Source: Flavilitoribacter nigricans DSM 23189 = NBRC 102662 (GTDB lineage: Bacteria > Bacteroidota > Bacteroidia > Chitinophagales > Saprospiraceae). From it: a DNA stretch of 64,000 nucleotides. Shown one piece after another: positions 18,732-27,434 of this stretch. Where the stretch lies: NCBI RefSeq assembly GCF_002646595.1, contig NZ_PDUD01000025.1, positions 124,001 through 188,000 on the forward strand, read 5' to 3'. Positions within the stretch are counted from its first letter, which is position 1. Each line of letters starts with the position of its first letter. The notes beneath the pieces are model-generated. The model was not told the origin of the DNA. It did not search any database and saw only the letters and a program-made list of their open reading frames with translations. The position numbers and the translations under genes were made by a program.

Positions 18732-20762
18732 ATGAGACGCGGACAAGGACTAGACCATCCCGAAAACACCAATTGGACCGGTAACGGCAAGAATTATTTC
18801 TTAGGCATCGGTATTGATCGTTATTTGCATTGGGACCAGTTAAACAACGCGGTCAAAGATGTGAACGATTTTATAAAGGTGCTGACCAGTCAGTACCAAT
18901 TCGAGCCGGATGAGGTCCATACCCTGTTTGATACCGATGCAACGGAGGGTAAGATCTACCATAAGATCCGGGAGCTCAAACGGACCATCCGGCCGGGAGA
19001 TAATCTCGTGGTGTACTATTCCGGACACGGCCATTACGACGAAGAATTCGAAGAAGGTTACTGGATCCCGGTTGATGCCGACAAAACGAGCGAGGATCGT
19101 TTTATTTCCAACGCCAACATTATCAAGCGGATCAATGCCATCGATACCCAGCATACGCTGATGATCGTGGATTCCTGCTTTTCCGGCACGCTGGTGGTGA
19201 AAAAGCGGAGTGGCCTCACCGATGAACGTTTTAAGAGTCGCCGTATACTCGCCTCCGGCCGCCAGGAAACCGTCGCCGACGGCCTGCCGGGACAAAATTC
19301 TCCCTTTGCGGCGGGCATTCTGACCTATCTCAAAAAGAATACGGAAAAAGCCATCAACACGACGACCCTGGTGCAGTACGTCAAGGATTTTGTGGAAACC
19401 AAAGCCCGACAGACTCCGGTAGAAGGTCGCATTCAAAACTCAGCCGATGAGGGAGGAGAGTTCGTATTCCACCTGAAAATGGACGAAAGGGGCCTTTGGG
19501 AAAGCGTGCAGTCAAAAGATTCAGCGGAAGCTTACGCCAATTATCTGGATTACTATCCGCAGGGACTTTACGCCAATCAGGCGGAAAAGCGGATCCTGGA
19601 CCTCAAGGAAGACGATATCTGGCACAGCGCCAAGATCAAAGATAGTGAGCTGGCTTACGAAAATTACCTCAAAAAATACTCCCCCAAAGGCAAGTACGTA
19701 AAGGAGGCCAATACCCGTTTGGGGCAATTGCAGGCAGCCCAGCAGGAAAGAAGGCAGACCCTGGATGAAATGGCCAAAAAGGAAGATGAGCGCGATCGGA
19801 TCCGACAGTCATACGATTCCCTGATCGCCGAAGCGGAAAGCCTTTTTACGGGCAAACAACTGAGTCAGGCCCGGGAACGCTACCGCGAAGCGCTGCGCTA
19901 CTATATGAATGGTTTTGTGCCCAAAACGGATTACATCGAGGAGCAGATCAATTTTTGCAGCAACGGCATCAAGTTTTTGGAACACTACGAAAATGGCCGC
20001 CGGGCCATGGATAATTACAATTACCGCCTGGCCCTGCAGTATTTTGGCGAAGCCCTCAAGGTGGACGATAACCCGAAAGTAGAAGACCTGATCAGCTACT
20101 GCCGGTTGAAACTGAAAGAAAAAACGGCGGCGGATGCGCCGATGGAGAACAAACACATTGAGGTAAATAAGACGGTCCATGTGCAGGAGGATACTACCCA
20201 GAAAATTTATCAGCCTCCTCTCAAAAAGAAGCGGTCCCCGCTCAAGTTTGCCTTAATATTCGGTGGAGTGTTCATTGCTTTGATCGTGGTGGCGATGATC
20301 GCCGCCGAATCGGATAATTATGAGCCCGATTATACGGAAGAAACCTACCCGGTCTACGAGGAAGGCGAAGAGCAGACCAGCGGTACGGAGACGGAATTTA
20401 TTGACGATACGCCCGTCAGCCCTCCGCCCGCACCGGCTGCTGATTATGCTTCTTTGATCATCGGCAGTTGGGTGATGACGGATTTTTATTCGGATGATCC
20501 CAATGCGGATATGTGGCTGCAGTCGATGAAAGGATTGCAGGCAACCTACACTTTTTACACCAATGGTCAGATGAATATGTTTACCAGTTTGACCAATTCG
20601 AATTATTACTACTATCTGAACGGGGAACAGTTGACCATTCAGGGAGCCGTACCGAACGCCCATATCGATGAGTTAAGCCGGCAGGATCTGGTGCTCACGC
20701 TCTACGAGAACCAGAATGGTTATAGCTTTTCGGTGACCTTCGAGTTTAGAAAAATGGATTGA
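18732..20762 (+). CDS. Membrane-anchored caspase-like (peptidase C14 fold) protein
   Basis: 676 residues from the ATG at 18732 (a longer frame from 18636 starts with unrelated sequence). Residues about 20-250 form a caspase-like p20 domain: YYSGHGH with catalytic His99 and VDSCFSG with catalytic Cys149. Charged alpha-helical repeats follow (SAEAYANYLDYYPQG, SELAYENYLKKYSPKG, then a TPR-like region about 370-470). A basic KKKRS stretch precedes one membrane segment at about 504-525, so the caspase domain should face the cytoplasm. The extracytoplasmic tail is acidic and then lipocalin-like (IIGSWVMTDF to FEFRKMD). Caspase-like bacterial proteases take part in regulated proteolysis and in some defence systems; no partner gene is visible here. 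Its last 17 nt overlap the convergent gene. Confidence 0.87.
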   Translation: MRRGQGLDHPENTNWTGNGKNYFLGIGIDRYLHWDQLNNAVKDVNDFIKVLTSQYQFEPDEVHTLFDTDATEGKIYHKIRELKRTIRPGDNLVVYYSGHGHYDEEFEEGYWIPVDADKTSEDRFISNANIIKRINAIDTQHTLMIVDSCFSGTLVVKKRSGLTDERFKSRRILASGRQETVADGLPGQNSPFAAGILTYLKKNTEKAINTTTLVQYVKDFVETKARQTPVEGRIQNSADEGGEFVFHLKMDERGLWESVQSKDSAEAYANYLDYYPQGLYANQAEKRILDLKEDDIWHSAKIKDSELAYENYLKKYSPKGKYVKEANTRLGQLQAAQQERRQTLDEMAKKEDERDRIRQSYDSLIAEAESLFTGKQLSQARERYREALRYYMNGFVPKTDYIEEQINFCSNGIKFLEHYENGRRAMDNYNYRLALQYFGEALKVDDNPKVEDLISYCRLKLKEKTAADAPMENKHIEVNKTVHVQEDTTQKIYQPPLKKKRSPLKFALIFGGVFIALIVVAMIAAESDNYEPDYTEETYPVYEEGEEQTSGTETEFIDDTPVSPPPAPAADYASLIIGSWVMTDFYSDDPNADMWLQSMKGLQATYTFYTNGQMNMFTSLTNSNYYYYLNGEQLTIQGAVPNAHIDELSRQDLVLTLYENQNGYSFSVTFEFRKMD

Positions 20763-21051
20763 CCACCCAATTCAGTTCCCCGCTGATGAAATAGTATACC
20801 AATCCGGAAAGCACGGGAGCCAGCACCGAAGCGGCCATGAAATAGTAGTACCAGCGTGGCACCCGGGATTTTTCGATCAGTTCAACTCCGAGCGATACGA
20901 GCAGGATCATAAAACTGATACAGGTGAGGATCAGACTGAGCAAACTGGCCAGGTAATCGTTATACATCCACATGGCCATATAAATGACGATCTCAATTAG
21001 AAATACTTCCAGCGGACCGATCGGCGGTTCGTAATCTTTTCCTAAGGCCAT
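20746..21051 (-). CDS. Small multi-pass membrane protein
   Basis: 101 residues with about three hydrophobic segments (about 15-35, 37-58, 70-92) and short charged ends. No named family recognised. Its 3' end overlaps the 3' end of the caspase-like gene on the other strand by 17 nt. Length, composition and topology support a real gene. Confidence 0.6.
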   Translation of the reverse strand: MALGKDYEPPIGPLEVFLIEIVIYMAMWMYNDYLASLLSLILTCISFMILLVSLGVELIEKSRVPRWYYYFMAASVLAPVLSGLVYYFISGELNWVVNPFF

Positions 21052-21255
21052 TTATCTGAACGGTTAGGTAGTAAATGATGAATTCCTCTGGAAGTGATCG
21101 TATGTTCGGTTTGTTTTCTACCGTGAGCGTACGGAGCGAATGTCCGTATGCGGAGATCACTTCACGGTCTAAAGGTAGCTATAAAGTAGTTATTTACCAG
21201 CTACTTCGACGGGCATCGGCCGTAGATAGACGGGGTGCGCCTAAACGCTAACTGT

Positions 21256-21954
21256 TCACTGCTCTTCCACGTTCAGGATAAATCCAACCCGAAATACATT
21301 TTCTATCGATACCGTTTCGTCGTGACGTAATAATTTACGCAGGCGACTGATGAAAACGTCAAAGCTGCGGCCGAGAAAATAATCGTTCTTGCCGTAGATG
21401 GTTTCCACCGCTTCCTCCCGTTTCAGGATCCGGTTCTTATTCCGGCAGAGCAGGCAGAGGACCTCGTTCTCTTTCTCCGTCAGGCGGTGGGCCTGGTCCT
21501 GAAAGCGTAATTCCTGCCTTTCGTAATCAAAAAAATAATCTCCGATGGTGAACTGAGTAGGCAGATGGGCATCGGATGCTTCCTCGTGGCGACGCAGGAT
21601 CACCCGGATCTTACACAGTAATTCGTCCTCATCGAACGGTTTGGTCAGGTAATCCTCGGCGCCCAGCGCATAGGCTTTCAGCTTATCGCTTTTCAGCAAA
21701 CGGGCGGTGAGAAAAAGGAAGGGGAGTTTGGGATGGGATTGTTTCAGGTGCCGGGCCAGGTTGAAGCCATCCATACCCGGCATCATGATATCCAGGATGC
21801 TCAGGTGATAGGTTTGGGATTTCAATTGTTGCAATCCCGTGAGGGCATCCCGGCACCACTTGATCTCGTATCCTTCGGATTCGAGGTATTCCATCAGGAG
21901 GAAGCCCAGGTTCATGTCGTCTTCTACCAGCAGTATGCGTTGTTTGGGGATCAT
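21256..21954 (-). CDS. OmpR/PhoB-family response regulator
   Basis: 232 residues. Receiver domain with D11/D12 pair (LVEDDMN), phospho-acceptor D55 (SILDIMMPG) and K105 (YLTKPFDED); winged-helix DNA-binding domain at about 130-230 (LTEKENEVLCLLCRNKN, SFDVFISRLRKLL). Its ATG overlaps the histidine kinase stop by 4 nt, so the two are translated from one mRNA. Resembles RprY-type regulators of Bacteroidota. Possible target: the divergent Cys-rich protein gene (inference). Confidence 0.94.
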   Translation of the reverse strand: MIPKQRILLVEDDMNLGFLLMEYLESEGYEIKWCRDALTGLQQLKSQTYHLSILDIMMPGMDGFNLARHLKQSHPKLPFLFLTARLLKSDKLKAYALGAEDYLTKPFDEDELLCKIRVILRRHEEASDAHLPTQFTIGDYFFDYERQELRFQDQAHRLTEKENEVLCLLCRNKNRILKREEAVETIYGKNDYFLGRSFDVFISRLRKLLRHDETVSIENVFRVGFILNVEEQ

Positions 21955-23192
21955 GAGTGCGTTGTTGGTTCGGGTAGGGAAATATCAAAGCGGGTACCGG
22001 CTCCGGGGCTGCTGTTAACCGCAATGCTTCCTCCGTGCAGTTCGATCACCCGTTTTACGTAGGCCAGTCCCAATCCAAATCCTTTGCGGTTGGGGGCTTG
22101 CCGGCTTTGGTAGAACTTCTCAAATACTTTATGGCTTTCCGCTTCCGCCCAACCCTGACCGTTATCCCGGAGCGAAAGCTCAACCCCGCGGCCCGATGCC
22201 TGCAAACCCAGGCGGATGTCCGGTACCTGGGTACAGTATTTCATCGCATTGTCCAGCAAATTCCGAATGGCATTGCCCAGATGGAGCGGATCCACAGCCT
22301 GAAAAACCGGATCATGGGGGAGGTCCAGGCTGATCCTGGCCCGGCATTCCAGTTGCCGGAGCTCCATGCTTTTTACCGTTTCCCGCAGCAGTTGGCCGAT
22401 ATCCGTTTCTTTTCGCTGGAGGTCAAAATCGTGTTTTTCCAATCGGGCCAGATGGAGAACCTGCTCCACCTGCTCCATGAGGTGGTTGCCCTCTTCCCGG
22501 ATTATGCGGAGATAAGGAGAATCGCTGAGTTGCAGTTCTTTCTTTTCCAGCATTTTACCCGCCAGGCGTATATTGGTCAGTGGCGTGCGGAATTCGTGAG
22601 CCATGTGATTGAAAAACTCCCGGTTGAGATCGCTCATCCGTTTCTGTCGTAGCAAATGATAGGTAGCCAGAGCAAAAATGGTACAAATAAAGAGCAGAAT
22701 AAAGATAGACGAGCCGATCATACCACCCATCTGGGCCAGAAAAAATGACTCTTTGTCTTCAAAATTCAGTTGCAGATAGTGGTCGTCATTGTCCAGCAGC
22801 GGATTCAGTGTACAGGAGTAGGGGGGCAGCTCATCCGGATTGTCCGGGGAATCCTTCGTGTGGATATTGGCCCGGTAGGGCAGGTCGATCTGATAAAAGT
22901 GTAATGCGGTCTGTAGGGTTTGATCAAAAATATCCGAAGCCAGTAGGGTATCCAATGGCTGGTGGCAGTTCATCGCGGTCATATTGGAACAGGCGGATGC
23001 CTTGATGCTGCCGCATCCGTCCTCCACGGCGAGCTTCTCTACGGTATTGCACAGAGCCAGATTAACGCGTTGGTTGAATTGCTCCTCCAGCAACTCCTGG
23101 GAATGCTGCATCCAGCGCACCTGAAAGGCAATGAGCGCCAGCATAGCCAGTGCGGAGGCAGTGATCAGGGCTGTTATCCAGTTGAATTTCAT
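21951..23192 (-). CDS. Sensor histidine kinase with Cys-rich periplasmic domain
   Basis: 413 residues. Two membrane segments (about 7-26 and 157-181) bracket a periplasmic sensor domain of about 130 residues carrying five cysteines (C48, C60, C68, C76, C127) together with M71, M74 and H77. Cytoplasmic part: phospho-acceptor H199 (MAHEFRTPL), N box NAIRNLLDNAMKYC, G boxes DNGQGW and GFGLGLAYVK. The Cys/Met/His-rich loop suggests sensing of metal ions or redox state (inference). First gene of the two-component operon, divergent from a small secreted Cys-rich protein about 250 nt away. Confidence 0.93.
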   Translation of the reverse strand: MKFNWITALITASALAMLALIAFQVRWMQHSQELLEEQFNQRVNLALCNTVEKLAVEDGCGSIKASACSNMTAMNCHQPLDTLLASDIFDQTLQTALHFYQIDLPYRANIHTKDSPDNPDELPPYSCTLNPLLDNDDHYLQLNFEDKESFFLAQMGGMIGSSIFILLFICTIFALATYHLLRQKRMSDLNREFFNHMAHEFRTPLTNIRLAGKMLEKKELQLSDSPYLRIIREEGNHLMEQVEQVLHLARLEKHDFDLQRKETDIGQLLRETVKSMELRQLECRARISLDLPHDPVFQAVDPLHLGNAIRNLLDNAMKYCTQVPDIRLGLQASGRGVELSLRDNGQGWAEAESHKVFEKFYQSRQAPNRKGFGLGLAYVKRVIELHGGSIAVNSSPGAGTRFDISLPEPTTHS

Positions 23193-23290
23193 GATTCAGA
23201 GGTATGATGACTGCAAAATAAAGGCATTCTCGGGGCCTGACCATCCGGATTAACAGCTCTTTAACAAGTGACTAACAGGCTTAAAACAGC

Positions 23291-23317
23291 TTGGAAAAGC
23301 CTCATGCCCTAGATTTG
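23291..23317 (+). promoter_or_regulatory. Candidate promoter for the Cys-rich protein
   Basis: TTG at 23291-23293, 16 nt, then TAGATTTG at 23310-23317, fitting the Bacteroidota form with a slightly short spacer. It lies about 130 nt before the start codon at 23446, between the two divergent genes. Confidence 0.5.
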
Positions 23318-23445
23318 TGATGGAATTGGAACTAACAGATCCAGCGTGAAAATATGGCGCATTCCAGATTTTCGGTGGAATCGATCCTGACTTTCCCGTT
23401 CTCCGGTAGCTCAGCGGAACTGAGTGCATTTAAAACCACATTATT

Positions 23446-23856
23446 ATGATCCGGAAAATTATTTTTCTCAGCTTGATTTGCTGCCTGGGTATTACCTTCT
23501 CCCTGCAGGCCCAGCAGGCTACAAAACCCAGCCACTGTGCGAAAATGCACAAAATGCAGACCAGTGCAACCCTGGAATCCCCGATCGTAACTACTGTCGC
23601 AGTACCCGTTTCCGACAGAGGTGCCCTTTCTGCCAGCCCGGCCTCTGCAACGCCGGTCTCCGGCAAAGCAGTAAATTGTTCACCCAAAGATTGTGATCCG
23701 AGCCAGTGCGATCCGGCCAAGTGCCCACCAAAAAGTTGTGATCCGAGTGAATGTGAGACAAAAACCGCCGGCCAGAGTGATGCGAAAGCCAGTCTGGTTA
23801 GTAAACCGGCAACATGCCAGCCCAGTCAGTGTCAGAAAATGAAGGCAGGGATTTAA
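23446..23856 (+). CDS. Small secreted protein with tandem C-x-P-x-x repeats
   Basis: 136 residues with a signal peptide (to about residue 22, LQAQ). Nine cysteines remain in the mature protein. Six of them (C78, C83, C88, C93, C98, C103) are spaced exactly five apart as tandem C-x-P-x-x units (CSPKD CDPSQ CDPAK CPPKS CDPSE C), and C124/C129 repeat the unit as CQPSQC; C31 lies in HCAKMHKM. No family recognised. Metal binding or redox buffering in the periplasm is a reasonable guess from the Cys, Met and His content. It is divergent from a two-component system whose sensor is also Cys-rich. Confidence 0.72.
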   Translation: MIRKIIFLSLICCLGITFSLQAQQATKPSHCAKMHKMQTSATLESPIVTTVAVPVSDRGALSASPASATPVSGKAVNCSPKDCDPSQCDPAKCPPKSCDPSECETKTAGQSDAKASLVSKPATCQPSQCQKMKAGI

Positions 23857-23863
23857 GGTGGAC

Positions 23864-23895
23864 GGTTGCCGGTGGCTATTGTGCGGCCGGCAATC
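23864..23895. terminator. Candidate bidirectional hairpin between convergent genes
   Basis: Stem of 9 bp (one G-T pair) between 23864-23872 and 23887-23895 with a 14-nt loop, GC-rich core CCGG. It sits between the Cys-rich gene and the convergent antiterminator gene. Confidence 0.5.
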
Positions 23896-23973
23896 ATCCG
23901 TTTATAAGTGAAGATTAGAGACAAGAACCTTTATGAACAAGGATTAACTATCCGGCTAATAAATATTACCTGA

Positions 23974-24573
23974 CTAGCGATTCCAAAGACCCTTCTGTTC
24001 CTGATCGTCCGGTTTCCAGTTAGGATCACGGCCTATACGTTGCAATAATGCCGGATCGACCTGCATACGCATCTGGTAACCCAAACTTTCGAGTTCGATC
24101 AGGAAATTCTTATCGTTTTCCTTTTTCACCAGTTTACCTTTAAGACCGGTAAGCTGGCCGGCGATGACCTCTACATCGTCTCCGGGAAGATATTCCGAAG
24201 GGCTCACTTCTATTTCGATCGCTTCACCCACTACCCGCTGGATAACCTGGATCTCCGCATCCGGAATGGAGATCAGATTCTTGGAAAAACGCACGAACTT
24301 TACCACATCCTGGGTCTCCAGAACGGGGATATATTCTTTTTTGGTGATCTTGGTAAACAGGTAGCAGTTGATCAATGGCAACTCTACGTGCTTCACCTTG
24401 CGCACATAACGCCGGGTAAATTTCTGAAGGGGCAGGTAAACTTCAATGCCCTTTTGTTGCAGCCTTTGGGCAACCATTTTTTCCCGCTTGTAGCGGGTAT
24501 AAATCGCAAACCATTTGGCTTCGGTTTCATCCAGGTGATTTTCGTAGTCTTTTTGGCTTCGGGAATTACTCAT
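23974..24573 (-). CDS. UpxY-type NusG-family antitermination protein
   Basis: 199 residues from the ATG at 24573; the in-frame codon six bases earlier is TTG. N-terminal NusG (NGN) domain KWFAIYTRYKREK...GIEVYLPLQKF and C-terminal KOW motif GDDVEVIAGQLTGLKGKLV. Members such as the Bacteroides UpxY proteins load onto RNA polymerase and allow reading through long capsule or exopolysaccharide operons. Normally the first gene of such an operon; here it is 29 nt after a nucleotide-sugar dehydrogenase on the same strand and no glycosyltransferases follow. Confidence 0.88.
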   Translation of the reverse strand: MSNSRSQKDYENHLDETEAKWFAIYTRYKREKMVAQRLQQKGIEVYLPLQKFTRRYVRKVKHVELPLINCYLFTKITKKEYIPVLETQDVVKFVRFSKNLISIPDAEIQVIQRVVGEAIEIEVSPSEYLPGDDVEVIAGQLTGLKGKLVKKENDKNFLIELESLGYQMRMQVDPALLQRIGRDPNWKPDDQEQKGLWNR

Positions 24574-24602
24574 ACGCAAATCATTAAATAACTAAAAAAG
24601 GA

Positions 24603-25898
24603 TTACAGTCGCCAATAAACCAGTTTGGGATCATCTGGCCGATCGTATATAGCCTTTAGATCAAATAGGATCGGCTTCCCGTTCATGATGGATTTGAAAT
24701 AGTCGATATTCAGCTCCTTATATTGATCGTGATTGACCGCTACGATTACCGCATCGTAATTATCGGAGATCTGATCCACCATACTGAACCGGTATTCATG
24801 CGCTACTTCATTCGGCGAGGCGTAGGGATCCGTAATGTGGACATTGATCGAGAATTCCATCAGCTCCCGTACCAGATCGGCGATCTTACTATTGCGAATA
24901 TCGGCAACATTTTCCTTAAAAGTAATGCCGAGTACCAGGACTTTCGTATCCCCCGGGTTCTTTCCGGCCTGGATCATGAACTGTACCAACTTTTTCGCGA
25001 TGTAGGCCGGCATTTCGTCATTAATGCGCCGGCCGCTGGTAATGATCTGGGCGTTGTACCCCAACTTTTTGGACTTGTGCAGCAGATAATAAGGATCGAC
25101 TCCAATACAGTGACCCCCGACCAATCCCGGATAGAATTTTAGGAAATTCCACTTGGTACCGGCAGCTTTAAGCACTTCCTGCGTGTCGATGCCCATCCGG
25201 TCAAAGATGAGCGACAACTCGTTCATAAAGGCAATGTTGAGGTCGCGCTGCGTATTTTCGATCACCTTGGCGGCTTCGGCAACTTTGATCGAGGAGGCTT
25301 CATAAATACCCGCCTGGATAATGTCTCCGTAGGTTTTCGAAATATTTTCAAGCGCTTCGGCATCGTTACCCGAAACGATCTTCAGGATCTTTTCGATCGT
25401 ATGCTCCTTATCCCCTGGGTTGATACGCTCCGGAGAATAACCTATTTTAAAATCTCCCTTTGCCAGGCTCAGTCCGGATTCTTCCTCCAGAATGGGTAGA
25501 CAGTCTTCTTCTGTACAGCCGGGATACACGGTTGATTCGAAAATTACGTAGTCGCCTTTTTTGAGGGCTTTTCCCACCGTACGGGAAGCCGATAATACCG
25601 GTCGGAGATCGGGTGTGAGGTGTTCATCTACCGGAGTGGGAACGGCAACTATATGAAACTGGGCAGTTTTCAGATCATCGCCATTACTGGTGAAAGTAAT
25701 TTCTCGATTTTCAAAGTCCGAGGATTCCAGTTCTTTGGATGGGTCTTCTCCGGCTCGCATCATGGCTACCCGGGTTTCATTAATATCAAATCCAATTACT
25801 TTGAACTTTTTGGCAAATGCAAGCGCAAGTGGTAGCCCAACGTAGCCTAATCCGATAACGGAGATGATGTTTTCTTTGGTCTTAAGCTTTTCGTACAC
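24603..25898 (-). CDS. Nucleotide-sugar dehydrogenase (UDP-N-acetylhexosamine/UDP-glucose dehydrogenase family, TviB/WbpO-like)
   Basis: 431 residues, starting with GTG at 25898 (VYEKLK..., the usual family start). Oxidises the C6 alcohol of a UDP-sugar to the uronic acid with two NAD+. Seen: GLGYVG at 16-21, VPTPVDEHLTPDL, FESTVYPGCTEEDC, and the catalytic Cys264 in GGHCIGVDPYYL, then LGITFKENVADIRNSK. Sequence style is nearer WbpO/TviB (UDP-N-acetylhexosaminuronate) than to UDP-glucose dehydrogenase, but the exact sugar cannot be fixed. With the antiterminator gene it suggests surface polysaccharide synthesis. Confidence 0.92.
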   Translation of the reverse strand: MYEKLKTKENIISVIGLGYVGLPLALAFAKKFKVIGFDINETRVAMMRAGEDPSKELESSDFENREITFTSNGDDLKTAQFHIVAVPTPVDEHLTPDLRPVLSASRTVGKALKKGDYVIFESTVYPGCTEEDCLPILEEESGLSLAKGDFKIGYSPERINPGDKEHTIEKILKIVSGNDAEALENISKTYGDIIQAGIYEASSIKVAEAAKVIENTQRDLNIAFMNELSLIFDRMGIDTQEVLKAAGTKWNFLKFYPGLVGGHCIGVDPYYLLHKSKKLGYNAQIITSGRRINDEMPAYIAKKLVQFMIQAGKNPGDTKVLVLGITFKENVADIRNSKIADLVRELMEFSINVHITDPYASPNEVAHEYRFSMVDQISDNYDAVIVAVNHDQYKELNIDYFKSIMNGKPILFDLKAIYDRPDDPKLVYWRL

Positions 25899-26112
25899 TA
25901 TTGTTTAACTTTAATCTTATCCTTTGTACCTGCTATGCAAGTCGGTAATTGGATATTTTACAGATTTAAAAATGGATGGTATACTGTCTGGGGAACAGTA
26001 CAGATCGGCGCGAAAATAAGTCAAGTTTTTTAAAAACTACATGGGGGAGTTTACAGCGAAACTTAAATGCCGCCATAATGTTTGTATGACCGGGCAAAAT
26101 TCCCGAAAAATA

Positions 26113-27312
26113 TCAACCTAATCGCTGCAAGGTCCGTTCCGCCATCATTTCCCCGATCGATAGCGATGCCGTAGCTGCCGGTGAGGGCGCGTTACAGAGA
26201 TTTATCACCAGATCAGCCTCTTTAACGCGATAATCATCGATCAGATTGCCATCCGGATCGCAGGCCATAGCCCGTACTCCGGCCCGCCCGCGCACGAGAT
26301 CGGCTTCCTGTACTTCCGGGATGAGGTGTTGAAGGGCCCGCACAAAAGCCCGTTTGGAAAAAGAGCGATACAGTTCTCCCAGACCATCGCGCCAGTAGCG
26401 CCGGGCAATTTCCTGAAATCCGGGGTAGCGCAGCGTTTCCAGCAATTCCTGTCCATCGACATCCCAACGGCTGTAGCCTTCCCGCTTGAAAGCCAGTACT
26501 GCATTGGGGCCAGCTTCGATCCCACCTTCGATCATCCGGGTGTAATGCACTCCCAGAAATGGGAAATTGGGGTTGGGGACGGGATAAATGAGATGTTTAG
26601 CGAGATACCGTTTTTCGGGGATCAGTTCGTAGTATTCACCCCGGAACGGCAGGATCTGGATCTGCACCTCAGGCATGGTCATCGCAGTGATCTTATCAGA
26701 ATATAATCCGGCACAGTTGACGATCATTCGGGTGGTAAAATCGCCCTGGGAGGTCGTAATGGTGGCGGTGCCGTTGCGGCGGTCGATCCCGTGTACCTCT
26801 GTATTGAACTGTATCTCTGCATTCCTTTTGCCAATGATATCGGCGTAGGTTTCCGCAACCCTTCGGTAACTAATAATCCCGGCCTGCGGCACTTCAATGG
26901 CAGATACCGAGCGTACGTGCGGTTCGATCTCCCGAACCTGTTCGGGTGGCAGGATCTTAATTCCTTCCAATCCGTTTGCTTTTCCCCGTGATAAGATCTT
27001 TTCCAGTCGAGGGCGCTCTTCCTCGCGGGTGGCGACGATCACTTTTCCGCAAATTTCGTAGGGAACATCGTATTGATCACAAAAATCGATCAGGTAGCGG
27101 TATCCCCGTCGGCAGTTAAGTGCCTTGCTGCCGCCGGGTTGATAATAGATCCCGGAGTGGATCACGCCACTGTTATTCCCGCTTTGATGTTTTGCCGGGG
27201 CTTCTTCTTTTTCCAGGACAAGAATCCGGAGGTCCGGCCGGCGTTCACTGAGCTGAAACGCCGTAGCCAGGCCAACGATACCCGCTCCGATGATCGTCAC
27301 ATCGTAAGCCAT
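26113..27312 (-). CDS. lhgO: L-2-hydroxyglutarate oxidase
   Basis: 399 residues of the DAO/GlpD-type FAD flavoprotein family. FAD-binding GAGIVG at 9-14 with the following acidic residue in LVLEKE, the family signature HQSGNNSGVIHSGIYY, and PGLKALN-like GGSKALNCRRG. The C-terminal FAD-binding part reads NLCNAPSPAATASLSIGEMM. It oxidises L-2-hydroxyglutarate to 2-oxoglutarate, removing a toxic side product of central metabolism and passing electrons to the respiratory chain. Isolated on its strand; full length. Confidence 0.93.
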   Translation of the reverse strand: MAYDVTIIGAGIVGLATAFQLSERRPDLRILVLEKEEAPAKHQSGNNSGVIHSGIYYQPGGSKALNCRRGYRYLIDFCDQYDVPYEICGKVIVATREEERPRLEKILSRGKANGLEGIKILPPEQVREIEPHVRSVSAIEVPQAGIISYRRVAETYADIIGKRNAEIQFNTEVHGIDRRNGTATITTSQGDFTTRMIVNCAGLYSDKITAMTMPEVQIQILPFRGEYYELIPEKRYLAKHLIYPVPNPNFPFLGVHYTRMIEGGIEAGPNAVLAFKREGYSRWDVDGQELLETLRYPGFQEIARRYWRDGLGELYRSFSKRAFVRALQHLIPEVQEADLVRGRAGVRAMACDPDGNLIDDYRVKEADLVINLCNAPSPAATASLSIGEMMAERTLQRLG

Positions 27313-27380
27313 AGTAAAATTGGATTAGTTACAGCTGCTAGATAAGCAAAATTCTGCTGTAGCCCCCGCAAGGTGAGGTG

Positions 27381-27429
27381 AAAAATAGGGATGAGGGGTT
27401 CAGCAAATAGAGCATAACCCTCATCCCTA
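27381..27429 (-). terminator. Intrinsic terminator (minus strand)
   Basis: Arms 27386-27400 and 27416-27429 pair over 12 bp plus a further GTT/AAC with one bulged base. On the minus strand the hairpin is followed by a run of five T, directly downstream of the T9SS gene stop at 27435. Confidence 0.85.
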
Positions 27430-27434
27430 CCTGC

